Positions 7,505-14,129 of a stretch of DNA of 34,615 bases are shown piece by piece (within the stretch, counting starts at the first letter, position 1; the number at the start of each line of letters is the position of its first letter). The notes under the pieces were generated by a model. The model worked only from the letters and a program-made list of their open reading frames with translations, was not told the DNA's origin and searched no databases. The DNA lies in contig DAHVAR010000142.1 in the NCBI GenBank assembly GCA_027314515.1, positions 1-34,615 on the forward strand, given 5' to 3'. The position numbers were made by a program, and so were the translations under genes. Source of the stretch: Actinomycetota bacterium. GTDB taxonomy: Bacteria; Actinomycetota; Actinomycetes; Streptosporangiales; Streptosporangiaceae.

Positions 7505-7690
7505 TCAGACGGTTATGTGGTGCATGTTCTGGTAGAGCACGATCGCCCCGTAGCCGATCGCCGCGATGATCGCAGTGACTACCAGGATCAGGATTAGCCG
7601 GATCGCCGTCCGCCAGAACGCGACGATCGCGGTCGCGCCTAGCAGCACCAGGACCCGGATGCCTTCCGCATTCTGAGCCGCAGCCTGCAT
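7505..7690 (-). CDS. Small membrane protein (61 aa), unknown function
   Basis: A 61-residue protein starting at ATG 7690 behind an excellent ribosome site (GGAGGGAGG, about 6 nt upstream). A longer in-frame extension upstream is possible but has no such site. After a short polar N-terminus ('MQAAAQNAEG') there are two hydrophobic stretches, 'IRVLVLLGATAIVAFW' and 'AIRLILILVVTAIIAAIGYGAIVLY', separated by an Arg, so probably two membrane passes or one long helix. It ends 'QNMHHITV'. I do not recognise a family. No operon partners. Confidence 0.6.
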   Translation of the reverse strand: MQAAAQNAEGIRVLVLLGATAIVAFWRTAIRLILILVVTAIIAAIGYGAIVLYQNMHHITV

Positions 7691-8209
7691 GCCCGCACCT
7701 CCCTCCGGCTGCTCCTGCGCGGAGGGCCTGGCCGGGCGGCGAACCGCATGGCCGGACGGGCATCTTGCATTCGGCTCTGGGCCGAGTAGCATCATCCCCA
7801 TCACTAGACCCATCCTGCTGTGGACCCGGTCAGGTGACCTGGCACGGTCGATGCCCTAACATCGGCCGTGCTTTGTGTTTATCGCCCGTGCCTGTCGGCG
7901 TCCTCACGTCACCAGGTGAGGCGCCAGGCAATCGCCCCCTCTCCGCCGTTGGCGGTGGTCCCCCTGGGGCCGTCCCGCATCGGCTCCTGCTATCACGGTC
8001 TCACAGCAAATGGCATTTGCCAATGGCGTTCGCCACCAGGATGGGCCAGTAGGCGTGCGCTAGCATTCGCCGCAGCCCGCGAGGTCTCGGGTCATGCCCT
8101 GGTCATGCCCTAGCTTTCGGGTGACTGGCCAGGTCAAAGGATTGCAAATAATCTTGCTGGCGCTGCCGGTAACATCGCGTGTGCGTTATGAGGACTGGCC
8201 TGTTCGGTG
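7691..8209. other. Intergenic region with short palindromes and repeats
   Basis: About 520 bp without a supportable gene. It holds a perfect inverted repeat GCAAATG-G-CATTTGC at 8006-8020, followed by the near-repeat 'CCAATGGCGTTCGCC'; a hairpin CCTCAC/GTGAGG at 7902-7921; and an 11-bp tandem repeat (ggtcatgccct) at 8090-8111. An AT-richer patch (8137-8157) lies before the XRE gene. Parts of this may be operators for the XRE regulator, but nothing here proves it. Confidence 0.5.
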
Positions 8210-8215
8210 TATCTT
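8210..8215 (+). promoter_or_regulatory. Candidate -10 box for a leaderless XRE transcript
   Basis: TATCTT lies 6 nt before the GTG at 8222. The spacing fits transcription starting at the start codon itself. No good -35 element is visible. Confidence 0.45.
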
Positions 8216-8221
8216 CTTCTG

Positions 8222-9139
8222 GTGGCAAGTGCCAGCGGCGATGGTGAGAGGCCATTTCGCGCACGGCCGGGACCTGAGCAGCGGTCCGGTCCCGCCGACG
8301 ATGCCAACCCGACCGTGCGGCAACGCGAACTCGGGATCCGGCTGCGGGAACTGCGTATCGGACTCGGGCTGACGGTCGACCAGGTCGGTGCTGAACTGCT
8401 CTGCTCGGCGACCAAGATCAGCCGCATCGAGACTGGGGCCAGGCGGACTAGCCTGCGCGACGTCAGGGATCTTTGCCGGATTTACGGTGTCGATGACCCG
8501 GCACCGCTCATGGACCTGGCCCGGCAGGCCCGTGAGCCTGGCTGGTGGTCACGATTTGGCGATCTCGGCCTCAACCCGTACATCGGCCTCGAGCAAGAGG
8601 CGATCGCCATTACCTCCTACAGCATGTATTACGTGCCGCCGCTGCTGCAGACGGCAGACTATGCCCGCTCCGTTATCAGAGGCATTGGGCGAAAAATGGA
8701 TTTGAGCGTACTCAACGACCGGGTTGAGGCTAGGCTGATGCGACAGCGGCGACTCGATGCTCCGAGCCGTCTCCGGTATCGCGCATTGGCCGACGAGGCA
8801 GTCTTCCGGCGGCAGGTGGGCGGTCTTGCGGTAATGAAAGCTCAGCTGGACAAGATTTTGACATGGGCAGCTCAGGACCGAGGTTCGATCCAGGTGGTTC
8901 CGTTCAGCGCTGGAGCGCACGCGAGCGCGGATAGCAATTTTGACCTGCTGGAATTCGGGGAGAACTCCAGGCAGGCGCCGATTGTGTACGTCGAGGGCTT
9001 GGTAACCAGGCAGATTCTTGAGCGCCCGGTAGAGGTCGCGCGCTACCGGGAGGCGATCGAGTACCTGCGGGACTCAGCCCTGAGCACGGCTCACTCTGCT
9101 GAGCTGATCGCGGCGATCCGCGATGAGTATCTGAACTAG
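8222..9139 (+). CDS. XRE-family regulator with DUF5753 domain
   Basis: A 305-residue DNA-binding protein. Residues about 35-90 form an XRE helix-turn-helix ('LGIRLRELRIGLGLTVDQVGAELLCSATKISRIETGAR'). The remainder (about 110-295) is a DUF5753 domain with 'GWWSRFGDL', 'LLQTADYARSVI' and 'VVPFSAGAHASADSNFDLLEFG'. I prefer the GTG at 8222 because a TATCTT -10 box lies 6 nt ahead; an in-frame GTG at 8207 is the alternative. The gene is followed 61 bp on by a DUF397 gene. Such pairs are numerous in actinomycetes and resemble the WhiJ/BldB-associated and AbaA-type modules that act in development and antibiotic control, sometimes described as toxin-antitoxin-like. The target of this copy is unknown. 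Confidence 0.9.
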   Translation: MASASGDGERPFRARPGPEQRSGPADDANPTVRQRELGIRLRELRIGLGLTVDQVGAELLCSATKISRIETGARRTSLRDVRDLCRIYGVDDPAPLMDLARQAREPGWWSRFGDLGLNPYIGLEQEAIAITSYSMYYVPPLLQTADYARSVIRGIGRKMDLSVLNDRVEARLMRQRRLDAPSRLRYRALADEAVFRRQVGGLAVMKAQLDKILTWAAQDRGSIQVVPFSAGAHASADSNFDLLEFGENSRQAPIVYVEGLVTRQILERPVEVARYREAIEYLRDSALSTAHSAELIAAIRDEYLN

Positions 9140-9200
9140 CGAACCAAGACTTTCCCCGCACCGAGATCATCACATTAACGAAGAGGTCAAAGGAGGTAAG

Positions 9201-9413
9201 ATGCTGCACATGCCCCAGAGCCTGGGCGAACTGTCCTGGCACGTGGCACGGAAGTGCAATGGCGGCGAATGTGTGAGAGTGGCCGCTCATGGCGACGAAG
9301 TAGTAATCGGATCGTCAAAGCATCTCGACGGTCCGGTTATTGTTTACAGCCGGGAAGAGTGGGCGGCGTTTGTCGAAGGAATCCGCCAGGGGGATTTTGA
9401 CGGTCTCCTTTAG
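9201..9413 (+). CDS. DUF397 small protein, partner of the XRE-DUF5753 regulator
   Basis: A 70-residue DUF397 protein. Typical family features are seen: 'LSWHVARKCNGGECVRVAAHGDEVVIGSSKH' and a C-terminal 'VYSREEWAAFVEGIRQGDFD'. The usual DUF397 beginning 'W.KSS.S' is here 'WHVARKC', a slight departure. The ribosome binding site AAAGGAGG is near perfect and 5-6 nt before the ATG, so the small protein is probably made in excess of the regulator. In studied pairs the DUF397 member is thought to bind or antagonise the XRE partner; that role is inferred here from the neighbourhood. Confidence 0.92.
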   Translation: MLHMPQSLGELSWHVARKCNGGECVRVAAHGDEVVIGSSKHLDGPVIVYSREEWAAFVEGIRQGDFDGLL

Positions 9414-9740
9414 CGCAGCCGACCGCAGTGGGGGGCCTCTGCGCTCGATGCACGTCCCCCGGTCCGGCTCGAAGGGTAACGTTAACGACTCCACCGGCGC
9501 TCGCGGCACCGGCCGGGAGTGCCGGTGTCATCGGGTGTCATCGGGGGCACGAATTCGTGATACCCATGCCGGGTGGCCAGCGCGCGGCAGCTGACCACTC
9601 GCCTGCCCCGTGGGCGCGACGCGCTGGCGGCGCGCGGCCAGTGTTGGTGTGCGCGGCCCAGGTGCTGGCCTTGCCGCGCCTGTCGGCGGCCCGGCGCTGT
9701 CCGGTTGTGCCGCTCAGCCGGGCGGGCTAGCCTGGCGCGA
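9414..9740. other. Gene-free spacer between DUF397 and DUF3046 genes
   Basis: About 330 bp without a convincing gene. It contains a perfect 12-bp palindrome (CACGAATTCGTG, 9548-9559), a direct repeat of 'GTGTCATCGGG' around 9526-9546, and an AACGTT-centred palindrome near 9480. Function unknown. Confidence 0.4.
9728..9733 (+). promoter_or_regulatory. -10 box of a probable leaderless DUF3046 transcript
   Basis: TAGCCT is followed by 7 nt and then the ATG at 9741, with no ribosome site between them. This is the layout of actinobacterial leaderless genes. Confidence 0.6.
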
Positions 9741-9935
9741 ATGCGGCTGACCGAGTTCTGGGAGCGAATGCGAGCGCACTTCGGTGACGTTTATGCCGAG
9801 AGCGTCGCCAAAGACTATGTCTTGTCTGCCCTGGGCAACCGGACGGTCAACCAGGCACTGGCCGACGGTGCGGACGCCAAGACCGTCTGGCAGGCCGTGT
9901 GCGATGCCTTCAAAGTGCCGGAGCGGCAACGTTGA
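9741..9935 (+). CDS. DUF3046 family protein
   Basis: A 64-residue protein, 'MRLTEFWERMRAHFG' to the C-terminal 'VWQAVCDAFKVPERQR', with the family's 'ESVAKDYVLSALGNRTVNQALADG' in between. DUF3046 proteins are small, all-helical, restricted to actinobacteria and often found just upstream of recA, as here. Their function is unknown. The ATG at 9741 is chosen because the family begins at this Met and a TAGCCT box lies 7 nt before it. Confidence 0.9.
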   Translation: MRLTEFWERMRAHFGDVYAESVAKDYVLSALGNRTVNQALADGADAKTVWQAVCDAFKVPERQR

Positions 9936-10044
9936 CCTGCGACCCGGCGATTATGCCGCAACTGCGCGCGCCCGGCTGTCCGGTATCGTGCGCGCTCGAT
10001 AGCGCGGCGCCCGGCCAGGCCTGCAGATGCTGATCGGCCCTGCC

Positions 10045-10273
10045 ATGCGGCAGGTCGTGCTCGTCTCCTGGCCGTCGGCCGCGGGCAAGTCGACGATTGC
10101 CGGGCCGCTTGCGGCTGAACTCGGTTTCCCGCTGGGTCGCCAAGGACCGGCTCAAGGAAGCGCTGCACGACGCCCTCGGATCGGCCGTGGACCTGGCGTG
10201 GTCACGGCGTCTCGGCGCTGCCGCGATGGAACTGCTCTGGGTCGTCCTGCGGCGGCGAGCCGTTCCGGCTTAA
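10045..10273 (+). pseudogene. Frameshifted, truncated P-loop kinase
   Basis: The beginning of a small AAA/zeta-toxin-like ATP-binding kinase: 'MRQVVLVSWPSAAGKSTIAGPLAAELGFPL' with an imperfect Walker A motif (WPSAAGKS, where relatives have GPPGAGKS). After 'FPL' the coding continues in another frame ('VAKDRLKEALHDALGS', 'WSRRLGAAAMELLW'), so one extra base lies near 10133-10138. The frame then stops at a TAA at 10271-10273 after fewer than 80 codons, whereas relatives have about 170-200. Substrate is unknown even for intact relatives. It sits just ahead of the LexA box of recA. Confidence 0.7.
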
Positions 10274-10298
10274 CTTAACCGGCGTGTCCGCTTCATGA

Positions 10299-10314
10299 TC
10301 GAACAATTGTTCGT
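10299..10314. promoter_or_regulatory. LexA (SOS) box upstream of recA
   Basis: TCGAACAATTGTTCGT matches the actinobacterial SOS box TCGAAC-N4-GTTCGA at every position but the last, with a 14-bp perfect palindromic core. A TAGAGT -10-like box follows at once (10315-10320), so LexA bound here would cover the -35 region. It lies about 340 bp before the recA start. Confidence 0.88.
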
Positions 10315-10460
10315 TAGAGTGAACTCGCTGGCGCCCGCCTGCGCTGCCGAGACCGGGAACGGCCGGGCGGGGGCGGGCGACAGGCGACGAAGGCGGTTTC
10401 ACCAGGCGGGCAGTGTCAGGCCTGGCAGTGTCGGACAGGCACGGCAGTGTCGGACCGAAA

Positions 10461-10483
10461 CTGTCGGAGGGGCCGCGTAGCGT
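10461..10483 (+). promoter_or_regulatory. RecA-NDp (PafBC-dependent) promoter of recA
   Basis: CTGTCGGAG, 8 nt, then TAGCGT agrees with the mycobacterial RecA-NDp consensus TTGTCRGTG-N8-TAGNNT except for two bases in the first half; the spacing is exact. In mycobacteria this motif is the target of PafBC, which drives the LexA-independent DNA-damage response. The predicted transcript start is near 10490, about 165 nt before recA. Confidence 0.7.
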
Positions 10484-10505
10484 CGCTGCCAGCACAGTGA
10501 ACTAC

Positions 10506-10556
10506 AGGCCAGCAGGTGAACAAGGCCAGCAGGTGAACAAGGCCAGCAGGTGAACA
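10506..10556. repeat. Three perfect tandem copies of a 17-bp unit in the recA leader
   Basis: Unit aggccagcaggtgaaca repeated exactly three times. It lies in the presumed 5' untranslated region of recA, between the RecA-NDp promoter and the ribosome site. No spacers separate the copies, so it is not a CRISPR. Each unit contains AGCAGGTGAAC, which on the RNA could act as repeated decoy ribosome sites. Confidence 0.92.
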
Positions 10557-10656
10557 AGGCTGCGAGTCCGGCTGCCCGGGTCACGCGGCGAGGTCAGGTC
10601 ACGCGTACGCGAGCGGCTCGGCAAGGCCCTCGGTCCTTCCCCAACAGGAGCTTCAG

Positions 10657-12867
10657 ATGGCACCGAATGACAAGGCGGGTAGCGGCAAGGGCGTTGGCGG
10701 TGACAGGGAGAAGTCCCTGGAGACCGCGCTCGCGCAGATCGAGCGGCAGTTCGGCCGTGGCGCCATCATGCGACTCGGCGATGATGCCCGCACGCCAGTC
10801 GAGGTGATCCCGACCGGGTCGATCGCGCTGGATGTCGCGCTCGGGATCGGCGGATTCCCCAAAGGCCGCATAGTGGAAATATACGGACCGGAGAGTAGCG
10901 GCAAGACGTCGCTCGCGCTGCATGCTATTGCTAACGCGCAGAAGGCAGGCGGCATCGCGGCATTCATAGACGCGGAGCACGCACTCGACCCGGATTATGC
11001 CAAGAATCTCGGCGTCGACACCGACGCGCTGCTGGTGTCCCAGCCCGACACCGGTGAGCAGGCCCTGGAGATCGCGGACATGCTGATCCGCTCCGGCGCC
11101 ATCGATGTCATCGTCATCGACTCGGTCGCCGCGCTGGTCCCGAAGGCCGAGATCGAGGGCGAGATGGGGGACAGCCACGTCGGCCTGCAGGCCCGGCTGA
11201 TGTCCCAGGCCCTTCGCAAGATCGCCGGCGCGCTGAACCAGACAAAGACCACCGCGATCTTCATTAACCAGCTGCGGGAAAAGATCGGCGTCATGTTCGG
11301 ATGTATGTCCTATAATACCCGAATTACCCTAGCTGATGGCAGCCAGGAAAAGATCGGGAAAATCGTCAACCAGCGCATGGATGTGGAAGTCTTGTCCTAC
11401 GATCCGGTGACCTGCCAGATCGTCCCGCGCAAGATCGTTAGCTGGTTCAACAACGGGCCAGCCGAACGGTTTCTGCAGTTCACCGTCACTAAGTCCGGCG
11501 GTAATGGCAGGTCTCAGTTCGCGGCGACCGAGAATCATCTGGTGCGCACGCCGGGCGGCTGGCGTGCTGCGGGCGAACTGATCGCGGGGGACAGGCTCCT
11601 AGTCAGTGAGCCGCACCGGCTGAGCGATCAGCAGATGCAGGTCGTGCTCGGCTCGCTGATGGGCGATGGGAATCTTTCACCTAACCGTCACGGCAGGTCC
11701 GGGGTCCGGTTCCGACTCGGCCATAGCGCGAAGCAAGCTGCGTACCTGGACTGGAAGGTGTCCCTGCTCGGCAACATCAAGTGCGCCCGCTCGGTCAATG
11801 CGAAGGGCGCTGTTTTTGCCGACTTCACCCCGCTGGCAGAACTCGCCGAGCTGCATGACGTCGTCTACTTTGGTGCTGGCAAGAAGCACCTGACCTGGGA
11901 CTACCTGAAGGCTCTCACGCCGCTCGCACTGGCGATCTGGTACATGGACGATGGCAGCTTCACTCTTCGCTCTAAAGGGCTGCAGGAGCGGACGCAAGGC
12001 GGTTCAGGCCGGATCGAGATCTGTGTCGAGGCGATGAGCGAGGGCTCGCGGGAACGACTTGTGCAGTACCTGCGGGACACTCACGGGTTGGATGTCAGGC
12101 TGCGTGCCGCTGGTGCGCTCAAGAAGGCAGTCTTGGTCTTCAGCACAGCCGGGACGGAGAAGTTCCAGAAGCTCGTCGCGCCGTTCGTGCATCCCTCGAT
12201 GGAGTACAAGCTCTTGCCGCGGTTCCGGCAGCAGTTCAGCGTCCAGCCCGAGTACGCGGAGCCCGAACTGCGACTTCAGCCTGCACGGATCTTGGACATC
12301 CACGTCAAGCCACGTACGCGATCCATGAACCGGTTCGATATCGAGGTGGAAGGCAACCACAACTACTTCGTTGATGGCGTCATGGTCCACAACAGCCCCG
12401 AGACGACGTCTGGCGGGAAGGCGCTGAAGTTCTATGCGTCGATCAGGCTGGACATCCGCCGGATCGAGACGCTGAAAGACGGCACTGAGGCGGTCGGCAA
12501 CAGGACTCGCGTCAAGGTAGTGAAGAACAAGGTCAGCCCGCCGTTCAAAGTGGCCGAAATGGACATCCTGTACGGGCAGGGCATTAGCCGTGAAGGCGGC
12601 CTTATTGACCTTGGCGTCGAGCAGGGCATAGTACGCAAGGCCGGCGCCTGGTACACCTACGACGGGGACCAGCTCGGTCAGGGGAAGGAGAACGCCAGGA
12701 ACTTCCTGCGCGACAATCCGGACCTGGGCAACGAGATCGAGAAGAAGATCAAGGAGAAGCTCGGCGTCGGGCCCAGGCTCGATACTGATGCTGCGGCAGC
12801 TGGCGGAGGCGCAGGGCCGACGGCAGCGCCAGGGCTGGCCTCAGTGACGAACCTGCGCGGCCAGTAG
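10657..12867 (+). CDS. recA: Recombinase RecA, interrupted by an intein
   Basis: A 736-codon frame encoding a 372-residue RecA split by a 364-residue intein. RecA forms ATP-dependent filaments on single-stranded DNA, drives strand exchange, and triggers LexA self-cleavage. N-extein (residues 1-215): Walker A 'GPESSGKT' at 77-84, Walker B region '[11 protein letters not shown]', and '[16 protein letters not shown]' just before the insertion. C-extein (157 residues): '[16 protein letters not shown]', 'GAWYTYDG' and a Gly/Ala-rich tail. All canonical motifs are present, so splicing should give active protein. The ATG follows AACAGGAG at 6 nt. recX starts 7 bp after the stop, giving a recA-recX operon. 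Control is by a LexA box and a RecA-NDp promoter. Confidence 0.98.
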   Translation: MAPNDKAGSGKGVGGDREKSLETALAQIERQFGRGAIMRLGDDARTPVEVIPTGSIALDVALGIGGFPKGRIVEIYGPESSGKTSLALHAIANAQKAGGIAAFIDAEHALDPDYAKNLGVDTDALLVSQPDTGEQALEIADMLIRSGAIDVIVIDSVAALVPKAEIEGEMGDSHVGLQARLMSQALRKIAGALNQTKTTAIFINQLREKIGVMFGCMSYNTRITLADGSQEKIGKIVNQRMDVEVLSYDPVTCQIVPRKIVSWFNNGPAERFLQFTVTKSGGNGRSQFAATENHLVRTPGGWRAAGELIAGDRLLVSEPHRLSDQQMQVVLGSLMGDGNLSPNRHGRSGVRFRLGHSAKQAAYLDWKVSLLGNIKCARSVNAKGAVFADFTPLAELAELHDVVYFGAGKKHLTWDYLKALTPLALAIWYMDDGSFTLRSKGLQERTQGGSGRIEICVEAMSEGSRERLVQYLRDTHGLDVRLRAAGALKKAVLVFSTAGTEKFQKLVAPFVHPSMEYKLLPRFRQQFSVQPEYAEPELRLQPARILDIHVKPRTRSMNRFDIEVEGNHNYFVDGVMVHNSPETTSGGKALKFYASIRLDIRRIETLKDGTEAVGNRTRVKVVKNKVSPPFKVAEMDILYGQGISREGGLIDLGVEQGIVRKAGAWYTYDGDQLGQGKENARNFLRDNPDLGNEIEKKIKEKLGVGPRLDTDAAAAGGGAGPTAAPGLASVTNLRGQ
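11302..12393 (+). mobile_element. RecA intein with LAGLIDADG homing endonuclease (RecA-b insertion site)
   Basis: A 364-residue intein. Splicing residues are intact: Cys1 ('[14 protein letters not shown]'), the block B 'TENH' with His79, a C-terminal '[13 protein letters not shown]' ending His363-Asn364, and Ser as the first C-extein residue. Two DOD/LAGLIDADG motifs, '[10 protein letters not shown]' (Asp122) and '[10 protein letters not shown]' (Asp216/217), indicate a possibly active homing endonuclease. Insertion after 'KIGVMFG' is the site used by the Mycobacterium leprae RecA intein, not the downstream site of M. tuberculosis. The sequence ('EKIGKIVN', 'VLSYDPVT', 'NNGPAE', 'LSDQQ') also resembles M. 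leprae closely. Its DNA looks somewhat less GC-rich than the exteins. Transfer from another actinomycete is likely. Confidence 0.97.
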
Positions 12868-12874
12868 GCAGTCG

Positions 12875-13534
12875 GTGGCCGGGCGGCGCGGCGGGCGCGA
12901 GGGCGGTCGGCGCGGCAGCGCTGAGCTCGCCGGCAGTCCTGGGCCCGGCGCCACCGGAGTCAGCGGCAGCGGGTCCGGCGGCGCGGCAGAAGCCGATCCG
13001 GAGGCGGTTGCCCGGCAGATCTGCCTGCGCATGCTGACGACCGCGCCGCGGACCAGGGCGCAGCTCGCGACTGCGCTGCGGCGCCGCGGCGTCCCGGAGG
13101 AGGCCGCAGCAGCCGTTCTTGCGCGGTTCACCGAGGTGAATCTCATCGATGACGCGATGTTCGCCAGGGCATGGGTGGATTCCAGGCATCATGGCCGCGG
13201 CCTGGCCGGCCGCGCGCTTGGCGCCGAGCTGCGTCAGCGCGGCGTGGCGAACGATGACATCCAGGCAGCCCTGAGCGAGCTAGGTCCGGAACAGGAACTC
13301 ACGACCGCCCGTGAGCTAGTCGCGCGCCGCCTCGCGGCAACTGCGGGCTTGCCCGGTCCGGCCCGGATCCGGCGGCTCACCGGCGTCCTGGCCCGGAAGG
13401 GCTACCCAGCAGGGCTCGCGTACCGGGTAGTCCGCGAGGCGCTCGAGCGGGCGGCCGGGGAAGGCGGCGTTTCCTTTGATGATCTTGAAGTTCTGGCCGA
13501 GCCGGACGACGATCCGGGGGCCGCTGGAGCATAG
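12875..13534 (+). CDS. recX: Regulatory protein RecX
   Basis: A 219-residue RecX, which binds and caps RecA filaments and limits their activity. The three-helix repeats are visible: 'CLRMLTTAPRTRAQLATALRRRGVPEEAAAAVLARF', 'LIDDAMFARAWVDSRHHGRGLAGRALGAELRQRGV' and 'LARKGYPAGLAYRVVREAL'. The first 40 residues are a Gly/Arg/Ser-rich extension without homology. The GTG at 12875, 7 bp after recA, is chosen because it is the only start that allows tight coupling; a later internal start cannot be ruled out. A terminator follows about 65 bp downstream. Confidence 0.95.
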   Translation: MAGRRGGREGGRRGSAELAGSPGPGATGVSGSGSGGAAEADPEAVARQICLRMLTTAPRTRAQLATALRRRGVPEEAAAAVLARFTEVNLIDDAMFARAWVDSRHHGRGLAGRALGAELRQRGVANDDIQAALSELGPEQELTTARELVARRLAATAGLPGPARIRRLTGVLARKGYPAGLAYRVVREALERAAGEGGVSFDDLEVLAEPDDDPGAAGA

Positions 13535-13597
13535 GCGGCCGGAGCGTTCGCATCGAAGATCATCTGCAGGTGCTTGCTCAAATCGTTATAAGCGCTT

Positions 13598-13621
13598 AGC
13601 CTCACGGCAGCGAGGTTTTTT
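13598..13621 (+). terminator. Rho-independent terminator after recX
   Basis: A short stem (CCTC at 13600-13603 with GAGG at 13612-13615, 8-nt loop) is followed at once by six T residues. A true T-run is rare in this GC-rich window, which supports the call although the stem is only 4 bp. Confidence 0.6.
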
Positions 13622-14129
13622 GTTCCGTGCAACGAAGTTCGGTACGTGAAGGCGTTCTAGATACCAATGGCATGACGGCAGCCGGGCCAGGCGGGCTGCT
13701 GGAGGGTCCTGACAGTGGCGAACGAGCAAGCTAGCCGGGCACCGGCCCGGCTCGGCGGAAGGAGAGCGGCACCGGGCTAGCGCGCCAGTCGCGTGCGGCT
13801 ATCGGCAGGCACCGAAGCGGTCTGCGGGCCCGAACGGCCCCGCAGGCCGGTGGGTGGCGAAGCCGGAAATCGCCGCACGCCGCGACCTGGCCTGCGGGCG
13901 GCGATGGCGAGCTTGCGGTATCGGGGCTGCACGGTGCCGGGTTTGTGCAGTGCCGGGTCTGCACACTGCCGGTATTCCCGAACCGGGTGCAGGGTACCGG
14001 GATCCGCTGCTGTGCAGCTCACGGCACGTGCTGCGCGGCGCCGGCCGTTGCACGCGCAGAACTCCTCGCTGCGGGCAGATATGCGCGCGATCGGCTACAG
14101 ACGCGGGCCAAGTGCGGAGAGGGGCGGTC
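13622..14129. other. Long gene-free region upstream of rny
   Basis: About 500 bp with no supportable gene between the recX terminator and RNase Y. The repeated word GTGCCGGGT/ACTGCCGGT occurs several times around 13932-13975, including a hairpin TGTGCAG/CTGCACA with 8-nt loop (13944-13965). A GC hairpin lies near 13818-13842. The rny promoter must lie here; no clear -10/-35 pair stands out. An open frame that extends rny upstream to 13854 lacks a start context and homology. Confidence 0.4.

Noticed and set aside
7765-8113. Short plus-strand frames between the small membrane protein and the XRE gene
   Set aside because: Atypical composition, no ribosome sites and no similarity; the region looks intergenic.
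10506-10556. Possible CRISPR array
   Set aside because: The 17-bp units are directly adjacent with no spacers and there are no cas genes.
13854-14129. Upstream in-frame extension of rny
   Set aside because: No homology, Cys/Arg-rich, and would place the membrane helix far inside the protein; the GTG at 14130 has a ribosome site.
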